From NCBI GenBank assembly GCA_947491935.1, contig CANLLF010000002.1, forward strand, positions 310,001-374,000: a stretch of DNA of 64,000 nucleotides, in the 5' to 3' direction. Source of the DNA: an uncultured Roseicyclus sp. Its GTDB lineage: Bacteria > Pseudomonadota > Alphaproteobacteria > Rhodobacterales > Rhodobacteraceae. The position numbers and the translations under genes were made by a program. Shown one piece after another: positions 63,833-64,000 of this stretch; position 1 is the first letter of the stretch; each line of letters starts with the position of its first letter. The notes below the pieces were generated by a model. The model had not been told where the DNA came from, made no database searches, and saw only the letters and a list, made by a program, of their open reading frames with translations.

Positions 63833-64000
63833 ATGGAGCGCAACGACGACGCAAATATCGACGGTCGCCTGAATGGCGAACAGCCGGAGGCCGAGCGGGA
63901 AACGCTTGTCCTGCGCCTTGTCCACATTCTTCTGATCGCGCTGATGCTGAGCCTGGCCAATACCGTGCTGACGGCGGTGACGGTGATCCAGTTCATCGTG
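63833..64000 (+). CDS. DUF4389 domain protein, 5' part (runs off window)
   Basis: The first 56 codons of a membrane protein: an acidic N-terminus MERNDDANIDGRLNGEQPEAE followed by LRLVHILLIALMLSLANTVLTAVTVIQFIV, which matches the DUF4389 pattern. The start follows GGAGGAAGCC. Function unknown, end not visible. Confidence 0.75.
   Translation, partial: MERNDDANIDGRLNGEQPEAERETLVLRLVHILLIALMLSLANTVLTAVTVIQFIV

Overview
The window is a high-GC chromosomal segment of an alphaproteobacterium, most likely a Rhodobacterales (Roseobacter-group) species. Supporting signs are a dnaG-rpoD pair, an RpoH-type sigma factor, a four-subunit sarcosine oxidase, a VPLPA-type C-terminal sorting signal, an MmcB-type nuclease-fold protein, several short protein families typical of this order, and a tRNA-His that lacks the extra G at position -1 and carries A73. 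No rRNA, CRISPR array, prophage or intact insertion sequence was seen. The assignment rests on reading the sequence; no database search was possible.

Layout. 1-4.8 kb: the end of a MeaB GTPase, RadC, a DUF4166/DCC pair, a HlyU-like protein, a YigZ/IMPACT gene broken by an amber codon, and AT-richer hypothetical genes, one overlapping the end of rpoD. 4.8-8.8 kb: rpoD and dnaG. 9-14 kb: soxBDAG for sarcosine oxidation, which feeds one-carbon units to folate. 14.2-17.1 kb: three Tad-pilus-type pseudopilin/TadG genes. 17.3-23.6 kb: NAD(P)-glutamate dehydrogenase, pirin, an alpha/beta hydrolase, an entericidin-like lipoprotein, a VPLPA-CTERM protein and small membrane or secreted proteins. 23.8-27.7 kb: an AT-richer pair behind lepA, lepA itself, and a large unknown gene. 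27.7-32.4 kb: a degenerate repeat block, then a SnoaL-like protein, a BLUF photoreceptor, a ParB-box protein, an LMW phosphatase, a sirtuin deacylase and small secreted proteins. 32.4-39.8 kb: the complete histidine-utilisation locus, hutFC divergent from hutIHGU with a candidate HutC operator between them. 40-42.8 kb: a copper chaperone pair, rpmB, a DUF2161 nuclease-fold protein and a YjbQ protein. 42.8-53 kb: nrdR-ribD, then an inverted kpsS-kpsD/wza-kpsC capsule block, then ribE, two small unknown genes, ribBX, ribH and nusB. 53-64 kb: an AhpD-like protein, a ClpP-like membrane protease paired with a coiled-coil membrane protein, a Ca/Na exchanger, an ArsR-SRPBCC pair, mmcB, a 39-bp repeat array, a GNAT enzyme, tRNA-His, a divergent DUF6476/rluD pair with overlapping start codons, rpoH and a partial DUF4389 gene.

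How it fits together. Most of the window is housekeeping (replication, transcription, translation, riboflavin) mixed with amino-acid and methylated-amine catabolism: Hut yields glutamate and formate, sarcosine oxidase yields glycine and methylene-THF, and glutamate dehydrogenase links these to the TCA cycle. Accessory material is in short islands: the capsule trio inside the rib cluster, AT-richer orphan genes next to rpoD and lepA, and several repeat elements. The best candidate for an undescribed system is the translationally coupled ClpP-like protease and coiled-coil membrane protein at 54.3-56.4 kb. The next best are the orphan pair behind lepA and the hairpin-plus-tail repeat family. These are leads, not demonstrated systems.
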